DNA of 64,000 bases from Roseicyclus persicicus. Lineage in GTDB: Bacteria; Pseudomonadota; Alphaproteobacteria; Rhodobacterales; Rhodobacteraceae. The notes below the pieces were generated by a model. That model was not told where the DNA came from. It made no database searches and worked only from the letters and a program-made list of their open reading frames with translations. The stretch spans positions 248,001 through 312,000 of the forward strand of contig NZ_JAAZQQ010000006.1 of the NCBI RefSeq assembly GCF_012395815.1, in the 5' to 3' direction. Every line of letters begins with the position of its first letter. Within the stretch, counting starts at the first letter, position 1. The translations under genes were made by a program, and so were the position numbers. Below are positions 60,887 through 64,000 of the stretch, in pieces.

Positions 60887-63800
60887 TCTGCTTCTCCCCC
60901 TCGGGGTCGTAGAACACCGGGCTGACGATGCGCGCCTGCACGGTCTTCGGCGCCTCGCCCTTCACGGTCTTCTTTGTGGTGTTGAAGGTGATCACCTCGC
61001 CCATCCGGTCGGGGCCGTTCAGGACAAGGCCCATGGCGATCCCGCGGCCCAGCGTCGGCGAGTAGTAGGTCGAGGTCACGCGGCCCTGCGTGTTGCCCTG
61101 CCCGTTCTCGTTCACGCCCTCGGCCAGCGCATAGCTGCCATCGGGCAGGACCGAGCCGTCGAGCGTCTCCAGCCCCACCAGCTTCCAGCGCGCGGGGTCG
61201 GTCATGTGCGCCCGTTCCTGCGCCCGCTTGCCGAGGTAGTCGTCCTTTTTCTTCGAGATCGCCCAGTCGAGGCCCAGGTCCTGCGGGATCACCGTGCCGT
61301 CGGTCTCGTCGCCGATCATGATGAAGCCCTTCTCGGCCCGCATCACGTGCAACGCCTCGGTGCCGTAGGGCGTGGCCCCGAACTCGGCCCCGGCCTCCAG
61401 GAGCTTGTCCCAGAAGGCCCGGCCCAGGCTCGCCGGCACCGCCACCTCGAAGCTCAGCTCGCCCGAGAAGGAGATGCGGAAGACCCGCGCGTCGATCCCG
61501 CCGATCCGCCCCTCGGCCCAGGCCATGAAGGGCAGCGCGGCGTCCGACAGGTCGATATCCGCCCCAAGCTTGTCCAGAACCGCCCGCGCCTTGGGGCCGA
61601 CCACGGCGATCTGCGCCCATTGCTCGGTCACGTTCGCGGTGTAGACCTTCCAGTCCCACCACTCGGTCTGCAGCCAGTCCTCCATGTGGGCATGGATGCG
61701 GTCGGCGCCGCCGGTCGTGGTGTGGCAGAGGAAGGTGTCCTCGTCGAGCCGCGCCACCACCCCGTCGTCCATCAGGAAGCCATTCTCGCTGCACATCAGC
61801 CCGTAGCGGCATTTGCCGGGTTTCAGCGTGCTCATCATGTTGGTGTAGAGCATGTCGAGGAACCGACCCGCGTCGGGGCCCTTCACCACGATCTTGCCCA
61901 GCGTCGAGGCGTCGAGGAGGCCCAGCGATGTCCGCGTCGCCGTGATCTCGCGGTTCACGGCGTCCCGGTGGCTCTCGCCCTTGCGCGGGAAGCAGTAGGG
62001 CCGCCGCCAGTGGCCCACGGGCTCCCAATGGGCGCCGTTGGCCTCGTGCCAGCCATGGATCGGCGTGCGCCGCAGCGGCTGGAAGATCGCGCCCCGCGCC
62101 TCGCCGGCGATGGCGCCCATCGAGATCGGCGTGTAGGGCGGCCGGAAGGTCGTGGTGCCGACGCGCGGGATGTCTTCACCCAGCGCATCAGCAAGCACCG
62201 CCAGACCGTTGATGTTGCTCAGTTTCCCCTGGTCCGTCGCCATGCCGAGCGTGGTGTAGCGCTTGGTGTGCTCGACGCTTTCGTAGCCCTCGCGCGCGGC
62301 CAGCTGCACGTCCGACACCTTCACGTCGTTCTGGAAGTCGAGCCACATCTTGGCCCGCTTCTTCGGCCCCGCGCCCTGCGGCATGATCCAGACCGGGGCG
62401 AGCGGTGCCTCGGCGGCGGCGGTGGCCTTGGACACGGCGGCATCCGGCGCAAGTTTTCCAATCGACGCCAGTGTCTTGCGAGCCGTTGTTGACGCGTTTT
62501 CCAGCGTCTCGGAGGCGTGCAGCGCCCCGTCCGCCGCGCCCGCACAGACGACGAAGCCCTCCCCGTGCTGGTTCGTCGGCGGCCGGTCCGGGTCGGGGCG
62601 GAAGAAGGCGCCCGCCGCGTCCCAGCTCAGCTTGCCGCCGCAGTGGGACCAGAGGTGCACCACCGGCGACCAGCCGCCCGACATGGCGACCGCGTCGCAG
62701 ACCACGTCCTCGACCACCGTGCCCTCGCCCGCCTGCCGGCCGAGCTGCACCGCCACGACACCGCGCAAGCCCTTGACGTTGGCGATGCCCATGCCCGTCA
62801 GCACCCGGATGCCGCGCGCGCGGGCCTCCTGCACCAGCGGGCCGTCGGCCGTCTCGCGCGCATCGACGATGCAGGGCACGTCCAGCCCCGCCGCCTTGAT
62901 CGCCAGCGCGGTGCGGTAGGCGTCGTCGTTGTTCGTCACCACCACGGTCCGATCGCCGGGCGATACGCCCCAGTTCACCAGGTAGTCGCGCATGGCCGAG
63001 GCCAGCATCACCCGCGGCTTGTCGTTTCCGGGAAAGCTCAGGGGCCGCTCCAGAGCGCCCGTCGCGGCGATGATCCGGCCCGCGCGGATGCGCCAGAGCC
63101 GGTGACGCGGCGCGTCCGGGTCCGGGGCGTGGTCGGTCACGCGCTCGTAGGCGATGACGTAGCCGTGGTCGTAGACGCCGGCCACCATGGTCCGTAGCCG
63201 GAGATGGACATTCTCCATCCCCTCAAGGGCTTGCACGGTGTCGTTGATCCAGTCCTCCGCCGGTTGCCCGTCGATCTCGACCCCGTCCACCGGCGCCCGC
63301 CCGCCCCAGTGTGCGGTCTGTTCGCACAGGATCACCGTCGCGCCCGCGCGCCCCGCCTCGAGCGCCGCCTGCAGCCCGGCGATGCCGCCGCCCGCGATCA
63401 CCACGTCCGTATGGGCGTAGAAATGCTCGTAGCGGTCGGGGTCCTGGTGTTTCGGGTCCGGCGCCTTGCCCAGCCCCGCCGACTGGCGGATGAAGGGCTC
63501 GAACACGTGCTTCCAGAACGGCCGCGGGTGGATGAAGGTCTTGTAGTAGAAGCCCGCGGGCAGGAAGCGCGCCAGCGCCGCGTTCACCTCGCCGATGTCC
63601 CATTCGAGGCTCGGCCAGTGGTTCTGGGACGTCGCGGTCAGCCCGTCGAACAGCTCCGTCACCGTGGCGCGCTGGTTCGGCTCGTGCGTCGGCCCCCGCC
63701 CGAGGTTGACCAGCGCGTTCGGCTCCTCCGCCCCGCTCGCCACCACGCCGCGGGGGCGGTGATACTTGAAGGACCGGCCGAGGATGGTCTGGCCCGAGGC

Positions 63801-63920
63801 CAGCAGCGCCGAGGCGAGCGTGTCGCCGGGATGGCCCTGCAACCGCTTGCCGTTGAAGGTGAACGCGATCTTGGCGGTCCGGTCGATCAGCCGGCCGCCG
63901 GTGGGCAGGCGGGTGCTCAT
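60879..63920 (-). CDS. soxA: Sarcosine oxidase alpha subunit
   Basis: A 1013-residue SoxA. N-terminal 2Fe-2S-like fold without cluster ligands (FTFNGKRLQGHPGDTLASAL), an NAD/FAD-type domain with DVVIAGGGIAGLQAALEAGR, and from about residue 620 a GcvT-like folate-binding region (LLDASTLGKIVVKGPDAGRF, GLMCSENGFLMDDGVVARLD, RAEKGFIMIGDETDGT). In the tetramer it binds NAD and forms the folate site. Gene order soxD-soxA-soxG on the minus strand with ATGA overlap to soxD is standard. Confidence 0.97.
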   Translation of the reverse strand: MSTRLPTGGRLIDRTAKIAFTFNGKRLQGHPGDTLASALLASGQTILGRSFKYHRPRGVVASGAEEPNALVNLGRGPTHEPNQRATVTELFDGLTATSQNHWPSLEWDIGEVNAALARFLPAGFYYKTFIHPRPFWKHVFEPFIRQSAGLGKAPDPKHQDPDRYEHFYAHTDVVIAGGGIAGLQAALEAGRAGATVILCEQTAHWGGRAPVDGVEIDGQPAEDWINDTVQALEGMENVHLRLRTMVAGVYDHGYVIAYERVTDHAPDPDAPRHRLWRIRAGRIIAATGALERPLSFPGNDKPRVMLASAMRDYLVNWGVSPGDRTVVVTNNDDAYRTALAIKAAGLDVPCIVDARETADGPLVQEARARGIRVLTGMGIANVKGLRGVVAVQLGRQAGEGTVVEDVVCDAVAMSGGWSPVVHLWSHCGGKLSWDAAGAFFRPDPDRPPTNQHGEGFVVCAGAADGALHASETLENASTTARKTLASIGKLAPDAAVSKATAAAEAPLAPVWIMPQGAGPKKRAKMWLDFQNDVKVSDVQLAAREGYESVEHTKRYTTLGMATDQGKLSNINGLAVLADALGEDIPRVGTTTFRPPYTPISMGAIAGEARGAIFQPLRRTPIHGWHEANGAHWEPVGHWRRPYCFPRKGESHRDAVNREITATRTSLGLLDASTLGKIVVKGPDAGRFLDMLYTNMMSTLKPGKCRYGLMCSENGFLMDDGVVARLDEDTFLCHTTTGGADRIHAHMEDWLQTEWWDWKVYTANVTEQWAQIAVVGPKARAVLDKLGADIDLSDAALPFMAWAEGRIGGIDARVFRISFSGELSFEVAVPASLGRAFWDKLLEAGAEFGATPYGTEALHVMRAEKGFIMIGDETDGTVIPQDLGLDWAISKKKDDYLGKRAQERAHMTDPARWKLVGLETLDGSVLPDGSYALAEGVNENGQGNTQGRVTSTYYSPTLGRGIAMGLVLNGPDRMGEVITFNTTKKTVKGEAPKTVQARIVSPVFYDPEGEKQNV

Positions 63921-64000
63921 GTCAGGCTCCAGTCGGGGCGCTTGGCTTGGATGGCGGCGACGATCTCGGGCGGCGGCGCGGAGGTCTGGGCCCTGTAGGT
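63917..64000 (-). CDS. soxD: Sarcosine oxidase delta subunit, C-terminal end (cut by window edge)
   Basis: The last 27 codons of a gene entering from the right edge encode TYRAQTSAPPPEIVAAIQAK then RPDWSLT, a conserved SoxD C-terminus. Its TGA overlaps the soxA ATG (ATGA). SoxD is the small zinc-binding subunit of heterotetrameric sarcosine oxidase. Confidence 0.85.
   Translation of the reverse strand, partial: TYRAQTSAPPPEIVAAIQAKRPDWSLT

Overview
The window is about 64 kb of GC-rich chromosome from an alphaproteobacterium, most likely a phototrophic member of the Rhodobacteraceae (Rhodobacter/Rhodovulum-like). The main reasons are a complete LH2 antenna operon (pucB-pucA-pucC), an ALA synthase hemA preceded by FNR-type and possible PpsR-type sites, hfq-hflX downstream of trkA-trkH, a heterotetrameric sarcosine oxidase locus, and a PutA paired with a divergent Lrp-type regulator. 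Genes are densely packed on both strands. I see no insertion sequence, prophage, integrase, CRISPR array or rRNA. One tRNA (Arg, anticodon CCG) is present.

Layout. 1-4.6 kb: lpxD (cut by the window edge), an L,D-transpeptidase, a Tat-exported M15/DUF882 peptidase and the msrB-msrA repair pair. 4.6-7.6 kb: puc operon with an unknown fourth gene overlapping pucC, and two PpsR/CrtJ palindromes upstream of pucB. 7.6-13.4 kb: PfkB-family kinase, tRNA-Arg, ispG, a RodZ-like protein, hemA, a small secreted protein. 13.5-24.8 kb: M20 peptidase, MATE pump, NicO/DUF1007 metal exporter, an orphan Flp-like pilin, ppk2, parE, a sulfotransferase-like gene and small membrane/lipoproteins. 24.8-27.3 kb: an HExxH lipoprotein, then two paralogous small cytochromes c around an outer-membrane barrel gene, each with an FNR box. 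27.3-33.7 kb: ABC-F ATPase, rplM-rpsI, speD, SLAC1 channel, thioesterase, enoyl-CoA hydratase. 33.7-43.3 kb: putR/putA, ccmE, murI, acyltransferase, agmatinase family, flavin reductase, amidohydrolase. 43.4-52.1 kb: mazG, two DMT transporters, a FadL-type porin, hflX-hfq-trkH-trkA. 52.4-64 kb: Atm1-type ABC exporter, LysM protein, LOG-family protein, a Popeye-like membrane protein, a host-attachment-type protein with an FNR box, sodB, two proteins of unknown role and soxG-soxA-soxD.

Together the genes fit a facultative phototroph that changes its energy metabolism with oxygen. FNR-type palindromes (TTGAY-N4-RTCAA) occur five times, all in front of genes: hemA, two cytochromes c, an outer-membrane protein and a host-attachment-type protein. 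PpsR-type TGT-N12-ACA sites flank the puc promoter region, and one possible site lies near hemA. The most unusual structures are a C-terminal extension on the LH2 alpha polypeptide, back-to-back perfect palindromes after the stop codons of putA and the ABC exporter, and a dispersed repeat that follows stop codons as hairpins plus a fixed GCGTATTTGGGGAAAGATG motif. I did not find a clearly new defence or biosynthetic system; the findings are regulatory and structural oddities in an otherwise core region.
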